Source: Planctomycetaceae bacterium (GTDB lineage: Bacteria > Planctomycetota > Planctomycetia > Planctomycetales > Planctomycetaceae). From it: 56,663 nucleotides of DNA. The stretch spans positions 1-56,663 of the forward strand of contig PBMZ01000097.1 of NCBI GenBank assembly GCA_002722955.1, in the 5' to 3' direction. Positions 8,583 to 17,357 of the stretch are shown in pieces. Every line of letters begins with the position of its first letter. The first letter of the stretch is position 1. A model generated the notes under the pieces. The model saw nothing but the letters and a program-made list of their open reading frames with translations. It made no database searches and was not told where the DNA came from. Made by a program: the position numbers and the translations under genes.

Positions 8583-10889
8583 ATGCCGGCTTTGTTAGAA
8601 CCTCCGTCAAAGGAAATGCTGCATCTACTCCGCGATCTGCGGATTTGCACGCTGCGCGATCTCAAGCGTTGCCGGCCGCGCGTGCGCCGACTCGCTCATG
8701 ATCTGCCGGCTTTCGACTCCGTGTGGATCGACGCACTGGTGCAGGCGCGCAAGTTGACTTCTTTTCAGGCTCGGATTATCGAGTCTCCGCAAGCAAAACT
8801 CTTGCAGGTTGGTCCATGCCTTCTCGTTAAGCAACTCGGACAAAGTCAAACTGCGGAAACGTATCTTGCCCGGCGAATCAATGGCAACGAGCGATGCGTG
8901 TTGAAACAGTCGACCGTACCACTGGAATCGAAACAGGTTGTTGACAAGAAAATCAAACAATTGACGACGATCGGCAAGTCGTTGGCTCATCCACAAGTCG
9001 TCATTCCGCACGCGTTCAATTGGATCGAGAACGACAAAAGATTGCGGCCCGATCGAGGCACACAATCGACAGCCTTTGCTTCGTCCAACCTCTTCGATGG
9101 CAATCAATGCTTGGTCACCCTCAGCCGCGTTGTCACGGGGATTTCGCTGACAGAGTTGCTGGTACGACGCGGGCGTTTCCCTAGCGACATCGTTGCCGAA
9201 ATCGGCCGTCAATTAATCGCAGGGCTTGCGGTCTTAGAGCAATTCCAGCATACCCACGGCGCCATCAGCTTGTGCAATGTCCGTATTACACCAACCGGAC
9301 ACGCCGTGATGGTCGATGCTGGATTGGTGGCCGCCACGCACTCGGAATTCACTCGTCCAATCAACGAGGCACCCGAACGATACGATGGGATCGCGCCGGA
9401 ATTGATTGGCACGGGAAGACCACCAAACATTAGTTCGGACATCTACGCAATCGGCTGCTTGCTTTGGCAATTGCTGGCTGGCCGACCTCCGTTTCCAACT
9501 GGCGACCCTCTGGCCAAATTGGCTGCGCACCAAACACAACGAATTTGCGATGTTCGCAAGTGGGCGCCGGATACTCCCGAGGCACTCGCTAATGCCATCG
9601 CTGCGTTTACAGAACCAAACGTTGAGAAGCGTCCACAGTCCGCAATCCAACTGCTCGAACGAATGGGGACGCCAACACGATTGGGGCGAGGTAAGCTCAG
9701 GAAGTTTTATCGGCTGTTCCAAGTCAGCGTGCCCAAGTCGACCAGTAAGCCTCGAGTTTCTCGGCTTAGCAAAACGGCTGCTGCTGCATTATTGCTGGCA
9801 TGTATTTGCTGGGGGTTATTTGATAGCGGAGCACGAAGCACACTGCTGAATCTGCAATCACAACTATTGGGCGACACTTCCGCTGCGCCGCGAGAGACGG
9901 AATCGGCGGTGACTGTTGTCGAGCAAAAACCGCGGACGGACGAGATCCCGGAACCTGACGCCTTTGGTATCGTGCACCTCGATCCGGGGACTACTTATGC
10001 TGCAGGGAGTATACGTGCGGTCGGTGATGTCATAATCCACACGAAAGGCCCACGCGCAGCAGAGATTCTTGTCGAGGATAAGCCGCTCAGCATTCTTGCG
10101 ACTTCGGTCCGAATCAATAATGTCGTCATCAAGCAAGTGTCACCAACGAACGACGCTTCCCCGGTCTTAGTCGAAGTGCAGTCTCACCAGTTAAAGCTGG
10201 ATGGCGTCAACTTTTCTGCTGCGGCCAACATTCAGGACAACGAGCGAGCGTTTATCTCGTGGACGTCCACTGGCAACTCACCCTCACGCGACGGCTACGT
10301 ACAAGTCAAGAATGTCGTCTTCGCCGGCCGGGGAAATGCAATTCACTTGAAATCGTGTCCCGCACGAACATCGATCGAGAATTGCTTGAAATCAGACGAT
10401 GGCGGACTGATTCGGGTAACTCCGCCAACGGCCGGCGCGCAATGGCAACTGGCCATGAGCCATTTGACACTTCGGAAATCCGGACCGATGTTGACTGTAA
10501 ATCTGCCCGAGCGACAACGGCTGGGGTACGTCTTCATGCAACTCGACAACAGCGTTCTCGACTTCTTGTCCGACACGGCCATGATCGACTTAGTGGGCAC
10601 ACAGCACCCCAGCGACTGGTCTTGGCTGAAATTGGACGGCGAGGGCTCGCTGACAACAGCCACGTTTCAAGCTGCCACGTTCACTGATCCATCTGATAGC
10701 GGAACCGTTTCTCGAGAAGATATTCCGAATCTTGGCGGCATCGCAGCTTCGCCTTTCAAGTTCGTTGGAGAAATCGATGGTTCTCCATCGAACTCTGAAG
10801 TCGACACTCGTGCCGTTGTTGGTTTGACAAACAATAACGGCACAAGCCTCGCTGGACCTGGCATCATTGCTTCTCGGCTGATTCGCTGA
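8583..10889 (+). CDS. Membrane-anchored protein kinase-like protein (probable pseudokinase)
   Basis: The 768-residue protein has a Ser/Thr kinase fold at about residues 75-365. It keeps the beta-3 Lys K108 (CVLKQ), the metal-binding Asp as D245-A-G, the APE motif (271-273) and helix-F D286. The glycine loop is poor (LGQSQTAETYLA), and the catalytic HRDxKxxN reads HGAISLCN (225-232): Asp is Ala227 and Lys is Ser229, with N232 kept. It is therefore probably not a normal kinase. A single membrane helix (about 398-413) is followed by ~340 extracytoplasmic residues with short beta-strand turns reminiscent of a parallel beta-helix. The first 70 residues are a helical planctomycete-type extension. 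The last 26 bases overlap the convergent MFS gene. It is divergent from the receiver/FHA genes. Confidence 0.85.
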   Translation: MPALLEPPSKEMLHLLRDLRICTLRDLKRCRPRVRRLAHDLPAFDSVWIDALVQARKLTSFQARIIESPQAKLLQVGPCLLVKQLGQSQTAETYLARRINGNERCVLKQSTVPLESKQVVDKKIKQLTTIGKSLAHPQVVIPHAFNWIENDKRLRPDRGTQSTAFASSNLFDGNQCLVTLSRVVTGISLTELLVRRGRFPSDIVAEIGRQLIAGLAVLEQFQHTHGAISLCNVRITPTGHAVMVDAGLVAATHSEFTRPINEAPERYDGIAPELIGTGRPPNISSDIYAIGCLLWQLLAGRPPFPTGDPLAKLAAHQTQRICDVRKWAPDTPEALANAIAAFTEPNVEKRPQSAIQLLERMGTPTRLGRGKLRKFYRLFQVSVPKSTSKPRVSRLSKTAAAALLLACICWGLFDSGARSTLLNLQSQLLGDTSAAPRETESAVTVVEQKPRTDEIPEPDAFGIVHLDPGTTYAAGSIRAVGDVIIHTKGPRAAEILVEDKPLSILATSVRINNVVIKQVSPTNDASPVLVEVQSHQLKLDGVNFSAAANIQDNERAFISWTSTGNSPSRDGYVQVKNVVFAGRGNAIHLKSCPARTSIENCLKSDDGGLIRVTPPTAGAQWQLAMSHLTLRKSGPMLTVNLPERQRLGYVFMQLDNSVLDFLSDTAMIDLVGTQHPSDWSWLKLDGEGSLTTATFQAATFTDPSDSGTVSREDIPNLGGIAASPFKFVGEIDGSPSNSEVDTRAVVGLTNNNGTSLAGPGIIASRLIR

Positions 10890-12231
10890 TCGTCGCAGCG
10901 TCGTCACCACGAGTTCTCACAAACAGCAACGTAATGACACAGCTGTAAAGAAAGGTCACCACCATCGCCAGGCTGGCCAAGACGAAAGCGTCGCGAAGTG
11001 GGCTTTCGTGCAATAGGCGACCGCGGGCAAGATTTGCATAGCTTCCGATACACCAAACGATCACCGGCAAGAGCATGTACTGGACGATCTGAATGATACT
11101 CATGATCCGCCCGATCACATGATTCGGTGCTTCACGTTGTAGGGTTGTGTGCCCCAGGATTCCAATAATCGTTGCGGTCGTGCCAATTCCAAATTGCACC
11201 ACCATGGCCACGGCGAGTGTGGGAACGAAGCTCATGCCAAGATAAACAGCACTCAAAGAAATCAACGCGACCGGCACAAACATCATCAATCGTCGGCTTC
11301 GCCCCGCTAACATCGGAAACGCGAAACCACACAGCATCGCGCCGACACCATAGGCCATGTCTAAGAAGCCGAACCCTGCCGATCCCGCCCCCAAAACCGT
11401 CTTGCTGTAACCTACTTGCAAGACATTCACAATTTGGGCGGATACGCGGGGTACGATTGCTAACAGGACGAAACCAAACAATGCCAGGTCCGCTCTAACC
11501 GCTCGAAGACCTTCACGGAACTCTTGTAGAAAGCCTGACAATTCGGAATTCCGTTCATCTCGATTTCGATCCGGCCACCACCTTTGAATCACGAACCATC
11601 CCACAACGGCCATCGACAAACCAACAGTGTCGATCGCGAAAGCGCCTAGCGGCCCGATGGTCGAGTAGAGGACACCGGCCAACCCGGCCCCTGCCAAGTA
11701 ACCACCATTGAACAATGCCGTGTTGATTCCGTTCGCGTGAAGCAACTCTTCCTTCGAGAGATGCTCTTGAAGGTACGCTGTCAGCGCATTCCAGAACAAA
11801 GCATGAGTCGTCGAAGTCAAAACACCATAAATGTACAAGTGCTGCGATCGAAACTCTCCCAACAGCATCAGCGTCATCAGGCCGATGTTGACCAGAGCAG
11901 GATTCGCCAACGAGAAAGCCACAAGGAGACGTCGATTCCAACGATCGACAATGACTCCAGCGAATGGCATTGTAAGCAACGCTGGAGCCCAGAAGGCGAT
12001 GCTGAGCCAAGCAACGGACTCGGTCGATTCCGTTTCCGTATAAGTGATCCAATAACTGGCCACAAAGTGAAACCCACCACCAATCGCCGACATCAACGAG
12101 ATCATCAGAAAAAATCGATAACCAGGCCGGCGAAGTGGATTGGTGGGAGCGAGCCAGTTCTGCAATTGATGACCTCGGGATTTCGTCGAATTCCAGCAAG
12201 CGACGCGGTATGATGGCGTCAACCCCTTCAT
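10864..12231 (-). CDS. MFS transporter (EntS-like exporter family)
   Basis: A major facilitator superfamily membrane transporter, 455 residues with about 12 predicted helices. The loop after helix 2 reads AGVIVDRWNRR, matching the family's D-R-x-x-R-R signature, and LFWNALTAYLQE resembles the EntS/DUF894 exporter branch. The C-terminus (RGDDAATISESAEKQ) is cytoplasmic. Substrate cannot be told from sequence. Start choice is uncertain: ATG 12231 lies only 18 bases from the divergent DUF3592 start, while a TTG at 12165 has GAGG 7 bases upstream and would remove a basic 22-residue N-terminal extension. The 3' end overlaps the kinase-like gene by 26 bases. Confidence 0.85.
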   Translation of the reverse strand: MKGLTPSYRVACWNSTKSRGHQLQNWLAPTNPLRRPGYRFFLMISLMSAIGGGFHFVASYWITYTETESTESVAWLSIAFWAPALLTMPFAGVIVDRWNRRLLVAFSLANPALVNIGLMTLMLLGEFRSQHLYIYGVLTSTTHALFWNALTAYLQEHLSKEELLHANGINTALFNGGYLAGAGLAGVLYSTIGPLGAFAIDTVGLSMAVVGWFVIQRWWPDRNRDERNSELSGFLQEFREGLRAVRADLALFGFVLLAIVPRVSAQIVNVLQVGYSKTVLGAGSAGFGFLDMAYGVGAMLCGFAFPMLAGRSRRLMMFVPVALISLSAVYLGMSFVPTLAVAMVVQFGIGTTATIIGILGHTTLQREAPNHVIGRIMSIIQIVQYMLLPVIVWCIGSYANLARGRLLHESPLRDAFVLASLAMVVTFLYSCVITLLFVRTRGDDAATISESAEKQ

Positions 12232-12249
12232 AACTCAAAGGACTAGACA

Positions 12250-13287
12250 GTGAAACTGCTGGGAAGTTCATTTTTGTTGCTTTGGGCACTGGTCTGGACG
12301 GCCGGCGTCGGTGCGTTTGATTGCATCATGGGCTATCAAGCATTTCAGCAGCTCCGGACGAGTTCCTTTGATTCAACAGACGGAAAGGTCACCGTCTCGC
12401 GTGCAGTTGCTGTTGATGACGATTCCACGAAATTGGAGTTGGCCTACACATATCGTGTCGGTGTCGTTGCCTTTACGGGCAATCAATACCGTTACGACGA
12501 CATGGGTTCGAACGATGGCTATGCCGAAGAATTGGCCGAGAGGTTGCCGGTCGGAACGGTTGTCACGGTCTTCTACAATCCAAGCGATCCAAACCAAGCC
12601 GTCTTGGAAACGGGGATCAACGGTGGCAACCTCTTCATGGCCCTGTTTCTGACTCCGTTCAACTTAATCATGCTCGGTTCTTGGTACGCCGTCTTCGCCA
12701 GTCGGGAGAACGACGAAGACGAAGAGAATCCCTTTCCTCAGCGCGAAGACGAGTTCGATCAAAAGACCTACGTCAACCTCGACACGGCCAGCGCCTTGAT
12801 TCGAGCCGCGGGGACTTTGATGGGGCTTTGCTTTTTCTCAATCTTCATTGTTGGATTCACCTATGGATTCCACGCCCCGTTTGGCTTCATGATCGCGTAC
12901 TGGATCGGAATCGTGGCGATTACCACATTCGTCTGGTTCCACACCAACAAAAAAGTGAAGCGAGGTGATTATGATTTGGTTCTGGATCCTCTCGAGCGAA
13001 CTGTGTCGATACCGCCAAACTCGAAACGCCGACGGCGAACGACGATCGATGTCAGCGATGTCAAAGGAATTCGGTTGCGTTCCATCTATCCCAAGTCGGA
13101 TGAAGAACGCGTCGAGTACATCCCCACGTTGATCGTCGATTCGGAGGGTGAAAGTCATGAGCGATCGATTGTCGTTTACTATGAGGAGGACAAAGCGATC
13201 CAGTTGACAGAGTGGTTTCGCGATCGGTATGACTTGGAAGGCATGACGATCAACGATGACAACGATTTTGATGAGGACGACGAGTGA
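12250..13287 (+). CDS. DUF3592 domain-containing membrane protein
   Basis: A 345-residue inner-membrane protein of unknown function. It has an N-terminal membrane helix (about 5-25), then an extracytoplasmic segment with the DUF3592 pattern (TYRV...NQYRYD...VTVFYNPSDPNQAVLE, up to about residue 118). Further helices lie near 128-145, 185-205 and 210-230, and the cytoplasmic C-terminal half is rich in charged residues and ends in an acidic tail. It starts with GTG at 12250, preceded by AAAGGA with 8-base spacing. The stop overlaps the GTG of the following dehydrogenase gene by 4 bases (GTGA), so the two are translationally coupled; no functional link is obvious. Confidence 0.78.
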   Translation: MKLLGSSFLLLWALVWTAGVGAFDCIMGYQAFQQLRTSSFDSTDGKVTVSRAVAVDDDSTKLELAYTYRVGVVAFTGNQYRYDDMGSNDGYAEELAERLPVGTVVTVFYNPSDPNQAVLETGINGGNLFMALFLTPFNLIMLGSWYAVFASRENDEDEENPFPQREDEFDQKTYVNLDTASALIRAAGTLMGLCFFSIFIVGFTYGFHAPFGFMIAYWIGIVAITTFVWFHTNKKVKRGDYDLVLDPLERTVSIPPNSKRRRRTTIDVSDVKGIRLRSIYPKSDEERVEYIPTLIVDSEGESHERSIVVYYEEDKAIQLTEWFRDRYDLEGMTINDDNDFDEDDE

Positions 13288-14066
13288 TTAATCTGAGTGG
13301 AAAGAAGGCTCTGGTTACAGGCGCCGGAAGAGGCATCGGCAAGGGATGCGCGTTGGAGCTAGCTCGAGCAGGAGCCGACTTGGTGATCAACGATCGCCCC
13401 GGAAGCGAGCATCTCGAACAGACCAAGAGCGACATCCTAAAGCTTGGCGTTTCTTGCCACGCTCTTCCACAGGATGTGTTTTCTCGACCGGGATGTGAAC
13501 AGTTAGTCGCCGACGCCATCGAGTCTTCTGGTCAGATCGACATTCTGGTCAGCAATCCCGCGTACAGCCGTCGTTGCGAGTTCTTGGATTACGACCCTGA
13601 GGTCTTCGAGCAAACATTGCAAGGCACGCTACTCAGCGGTTTCCACATGAGCCAATTGGTCGCTCGTCACATGGTCGAGCGTGGCGGCGGTGGCAAGATG
13701 GTTTTCATCTCCAGCGTGCAAGCCGAGATGCCAATTGCGCGATGTGTTGCCTATGGTGCCGCAAAAGCTGGTGTGAATCACATGGTTCGATCGATCGCCG
13801 TCGAGTTGGCTTGCCATAAAATCAACGTCAACGCGATCGAACCTGGTTGGATCGATACGCCAGGCGAACATGAGTCGTTCTCGGAAGAGACGATTCAAGA
13901 AGAAGGCAGCCGCTTGCCTTGGGGACGCATGGGGACTCCGCAAGACATCGGCCAAGCCGCCACATTCTTGTGCTCTGACCAAGCCGATTACATCACCGGC
14001 AGCATCTTAGCAGTGGACGGCTTATTCCGTTACAAGGATTGCCGCGCCGAAGACGCGATTCAGTAG
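13284..14066 (+). CDS. SDR family NAD(P)-dependent oxidoreductase
   Basis: A classical short-chain dehydrogenase/reductase, 260 residues and standard length. The cofactor loop TGAGRGIG is at residues 12-19, the structural NNAG is changed to SNPA (90-93), and the active-site residues are Ser143/144, Tyr157 and Lys161 (YGAAK). The late motif PGWIDTP (187-193) and the C-terminal ITGSILAVDGL are typical of the FabG/glucose-dehydrogenase branch. D37 after the second strand suggests a preference for NAD(H). Substrate unknown. The GTG start overlaps the DUF3592 stop, so expression is coupled. Confidence 0.9.
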   Translation: MINLSGKKALVTGAGRGIGKGCALELARAGADLVINDRPGSEHLEQTKSDILKLGVSCHALPQDVFSRPGCEQLVADAIESSGQIDILVSNPAYSRRCEFLDYDPEVFEQTLQGTLLSGFHMSQLVARHMVERGGGGKMVFISSVQAEMPIARCVAYGAAKAGVNHMVRSIAVELACHKINVNAIEPGWIDTPGEHESFSEETIQEEGSRLPWGRMGTPQDIGQAATFLCSDQADYITGSILAVDGLFRYKDCRAEDAIQ

Positions 14067-14132
14067 CGCGTCTCCGTTGCCGATTCGGTAGCTACCTGAC
14101 CACTCTGTCAGGAATTCGAGATAGGGAGATCG

Positions 14133-14786
14133 ATGAAGAACTACGATTACCGATCGACAAGAGTGCTCACCAATGTGGTGACATGCTTCTTTCTCTTGAC
14201 GTTGGTCGCGTACTGTGGATTTGTGATTGCGCTCTTTTTCATGACGCAATTGGATCAAGCCCAGTTACTTGGTGACGATGGTCATTTTTCTGATTTGGCT
14301 GCACAGAACGCACACGCATTGTCGCCCGATCTAATCAACACTTCGCCAGGCTGGTGTGTTGGCTGGTATTTTGTGCCTTTCCTGAATCTCTTTCGCCCCT
14401 ACAGAACCATGGTGGAGATTTGGCAGGCAAGCGATCATCGAGACCCACGGGAATCGGAAAAGAGACGAAGCATTGTTGGAGTTTGGTGGGGCTTCTGGAT
14501 TATCAACATCTTGTTGAATCGCTTCAGTAGCTATTCCGAGAGGCGCGGTCATGAAATTGAATCAGCCCAATTCGATATGATCACTTCGCCGGCGTTTATC
14601 ATTCTGACTTTTGCCGTCATTAAGTTGACTCGCGGTTTGTGCCACATGCAAGAGGCAAAGTTTCAAGCAAACCCATCACTAGATGGGGACCCTCTTCATG
14701 ATTACGAACAATGCCCCGCGTGCGGAGAACCGGTCGTCGCGACGACAATCACGTGCGAATTGTGCGGCGAAGACTTGAGCTACTAG
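14133..14786 (+). CDS. DUF4328 domain-containing protein with C-terminal zinc ribbon
   Basis: A 217-residue membrane protein. A helix at about 12-36 precedes the DUF4328 hallmark GWYFVPFLNLFRPYRTM (77-93), with further helices near 113-133 and 149-167. The last 30 residues form a CxxC...CxxC zinc ribbon (CPACGEP and CELCGED). The family has no known function. GGGAG lies 4 bases before the ATG. It is 66 bases after the dehydrogenase and may share its transcript. The ribbon resembles the short C4 modules that planctomycetes attach to many proteins, including the receiver protein at 7823. Confidence 0.8.
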   Translation: MKNYDYRSTRVLTNVVTCFFLLTLVAYCGFVIALFFMTQLDQAQLLGDDGHFSDLAAQNAHALSPDLINTSPGWCVGWYFVPFLNLFRPYRTMVEIWQASDHRDPRESEKRRSIVGVWWGFWIINILLNRFSSYSERRGHEIESAQFDMITSPAFIILTFAVIKLTRGLCHMQEAKFQANPSLDGDPLHDYEQCPACGEPVVATTITCELCGEDLSY

Positions 14787-14855
14787 CCGCTCAAGTGCCC
14801 GCACGACTTCAGGGCGACCACGAATCCGGGGCCACGATTCTACGAGTTCAACAGA

Positions 14856-16187
14856 TTACACCTCCGGCAAAATCCAAGGCTTGCGCCATTCCGGACGGCC
14901 GCGGAGTGCGTTGGCTTCGTCGTCGTTTTCGAAGACTTCTGTCTTGGAATCCAAGACAAGTTCGCGGCCGACTCGAGCCGAGATGTTGCCTGCGTGACAG
15001 AGAACTGAAGCCGGATGGCCAACCGTTTCCACATCGCAGTACGGTTTCTTGCGTGACTTGATGCAGTCAATAAAGTTCTGTACGTGCGGTGCCTCGTGGC
15101 TATCGCCGGCAACTTCCTTGATCAATTTGTTGCCGGGCCCGTAAGCGCGCCATCGACGGTTGCCGAGGATGATGTAGCCCTTGTCGCCATAGACGGCAGA
15201 ACCTTCGCTCTCGCCGTGGAATCCGTAAGGAGCCCAGATCCGCATCTCGTACGTCAAGATTCTCGGCACGGTTTCGTCATCGTACTGATAGCTGACTTGC
15301 AGCGTGTCTGGAAATTCTTGTGCATCGTTGAAATACCACTTACCGCCAAAGCTGGCGATACGGCGTGGTAGATAAAGTGGCTTTCCGCCTTCAGCTTGAA
15401 CCGCCGTGCTCAGAGCTGCGAAGGCCATATCGAGGCGATGGACGCCGTCGTTACCAAGATCGCCTGTGCCGTAATCAAAAAACCAGCGCCATCGGCCGTG
15501 GAAACGATTCACGTTAAACGGTCGCTTCGGAGCCGCTCCACACCACATGTCGTAGTCGACACCAGCCGGCGGGTTACTGTCCTTCGGAAATCCAATGTTT
15601 CCTTGCCGCGTGCTCTCCCAGGCCTTGGCGACTAGGCACTTGCCCAAAGCACCCGTCTTGATATATTCCAATGCCGATTGGAGCCGCGTCGTCGACCGAT
15701 GCTGCGACCCCATTTGAACGATCCGCTTATGCTTTCGCATCGCTGCGACCATTCGTTGCCCTTCGACAATGTTGTGGCTATCAGGTTTCTCGACATAGAC
15801 GTCTTTCCCTGCCAAACACGCCAGAATTGTTGGGATCGCGTGCCAGTGATCTGGGGTGCCGACGACCAATGCGTCGATGCTGTCATCGTCGATCAGTTTG
15901 CGGAAGTCCTTTTCGATTTTGGGCTCTTTGCCTTGAAGCTGCGTTACCTTTTCCAGCGTCTTACCAACGCGGCTTGGATCAATCTCGGCGATGGCAACGA
16001 TTTCCGCGTTCGGATTCGCGGCGAAGCTTGAATTCAACGAGTATGCTCGGCCACCAGCTCCCATGACGCCAACGCGAACTCGTTCGCCCGCTGATCCTTT
16101 CGCAACTTGAGAATCCGTAAGAACACTGGAGGCGGCAGCCGTAGCGGCCATTGCCGTTGAATGCTTCAAGAACTGTCGGCGCTTCAT
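14856..16187 (-). CDS. Gfo/Idh/MocA family oxidoreductase, Tat-exported
   Basis: A 443-residue NAD(P)-dependent sugar-type dehydrogenase. The N-terminus has a twin-arginine signal (MKRRQFLKHS, then an Ala-rich stretch to about residue 30), so it should be folded with its cofactor and exported. The Rossmann loop is GVMGAGGRA (about 40-48), and EKP (about 133-135) is the family's cofactor/catalytic Lys motif. The C-terminal half is the alpha/beta substrate domain. Such exported members are expanded in planctomycetes, where they are thought to act on sugars or cyclitols; substrate unknown. AAGGAG lies 6 bases before the ATG. It is convergent with DUF4328 and stands alone. Confidence 0.9.
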   Translation of the reverse strand: MKRRQFLKHSTAMAATAAASSVLTDSQVAKGSAGERVRVGVMGAGGRAYSLNSSFAANPNAEIVAIAEIDPSRVGKTLEKVTQLQGKEPKIEKDFRKLIDDDSIDALVVGTPDHWHAIPTILACLAGKDVYVEKPDSHNIVEGQRMVAAMRKHKRIVQMGSQHRSTTRLQSALEYIKTGALGKCLVAKAWESTRQGNIGFPKDSNPPAGVDYDMWCGAAPKRPFNVNRFHGRWRWFFDYGTGDLGNDGVHRLDMAFAALSTAVQAEGGKPLYLPRRIASFGGKWYFNDAQEFPDTLQVSYQYDDETVPRILTYEMRIWAPYGFHGESEGSAVYGDKGYIILGNRRWRAYGPGNKLIKEVAGDSHEAPHVQNFIDCIKSRKKPYCDVETVGHPASVLCHAGNISARVGRELVLDSKTEVFENDDEANALRGRPEWRKPWILPEV

Positions 16188-16346
16188 GGTTCGCTCCTTT
16201 TCGCGTTAATCGGAAAGCCCATCGCTTGCAGCCTCGTATTCTGACAAACAAAATCGAGATGTTGTAGGCGAAAGCATATTTCTTCCGCCAACTTTCCCCA
16301 GAAGCGATAGCAATCTTTAAAGTGTTTTAGACGAGGTTTTCGCGAA

Positions 16347-17282
16347 TTGAGCTTTCAGTTCATCGTTGACGAATTCCTAAGCGGCCGGCGAATTGATCAC
16401 TTCTTGATACGTCAGTTTCGCAACTATTCGGCGGCCCGCATGCAACGGATGGTGCGTCTTGGTTATGTCACCATCAACGATGTGATTGCGCACTGTGACC
16501 AAGTGGTGTATGCTCGCCAATCTGTATCCATCCGCTTGGTTGATCCACCGGACAAACTGTATGAGCCTGAGGTCATCAAACTCGATGTGATTTACGAAGA
16601 TCCGTGGATCATTGTTCTGAACAAGTCAGCGGACCTGATCGTGCATCCCACAGGCAGTTTCGATAGCGGGACTCTTGCCAACGCTGTGCAACATCACTTC
16701 GATCAGCAAACGGAGGTCCGCGGATTAATTCGGCCAGGGATCGTTCATCGACTGGACCGAGAAACCAGCGGCTTGATCGTGATGACCAAAGAGCACACAG
16801 CGCACCGAGGCTTGATGGATCAATTCGAACATCATCGGGTTTCGAAGAGTTACCTGGCTGTAGTTGAGGGACTTGTCGAAGCTGACAACCAATTCATTGA
16901 CTTCCCAATTGGTAGACTCACGACGTGGAAAAGTCCACTTATGTCTGCTGCCGAGACAGCTCAGGATGCCAAGCCAGCGTCAACGTTTGTTTCCGTCGTT
17001 CGGCGCGGCGAACGACGGACTTTGGTCGAAGCGACCCCGTTTACGGGAAGGCAACATCAGATTCGAGTTCACTTGTCAGCGGTTGGACATCCCATCGTTG
17101 ACGACCCGGACTACACTGCATTCGCAGCTCGTGAAGATCGCATTGATGAGTCGATCCGATCGATGGGGCGGCAAGCCCTTCACGCTTGGCGGCTTTCCTT
17201 TCGACATCCGATCGATAGTCGGCATTTGGCTTTCGAAACGTCGCCGCCAGACGAATTCGATCGATTGTTGATCCACGAGTGA
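16347..17282 (+). CDS. RluA family pseudouridine synthase
   Basis: Converts uridine to pseudouridine in rRNA or tRNA. The 311-residue protein has an N-terminal S4 RNA-binding domain (about 12-65, with RRIDHFL) and a catalytic domain with the RluA signature HRLDRETSG at 134-142, where D137 is the catalytic Asp. The later RQHQIRVHL motif is also present. Length is typical of RluA/RluC/RluD. It starts with TTG at 16347, with GAGG about 10 bases upstream, and there is no better in-frame ATG before the S4 domain. Which RNA site it modifies is not decidable from sequence. Confidence 0.9.
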   Translation: MSFQFIVDEFLSGRRIDHFLIRQFRNYSAARMQRMVRLGYVTINDVIAHCDQVVYARQSVSIRLVDPPDKLYEPEVIKLDVIYEDPWIIVLNKSADLIVHPTGSFDSGTLANAVQHHFDQQTEVRGLIRPGIVHRLDRETSGLIVMTKEHTAHRGLMDQFEHHRVSKSYLAVVEGLVEADNQFIDFPIGRLTTWKSPLMSAAETAQDAKPASTFVSVVRRGERRTLVEATPFTGRQHQIRVHLSAVGHPIVDDPDYTAFAAREDRIDESIRSMGRQALHAWRLSFRHPIDSRHLAFETSPPDEFDRLLIHE

Positions 17283-17357
17283 CTTGAGATTCGCGGCCGA
17301 TTTCATCAATGTGTTTGCTTCGAATTATCCTGAAGTCAAGCTCGAAGAAGATACACG

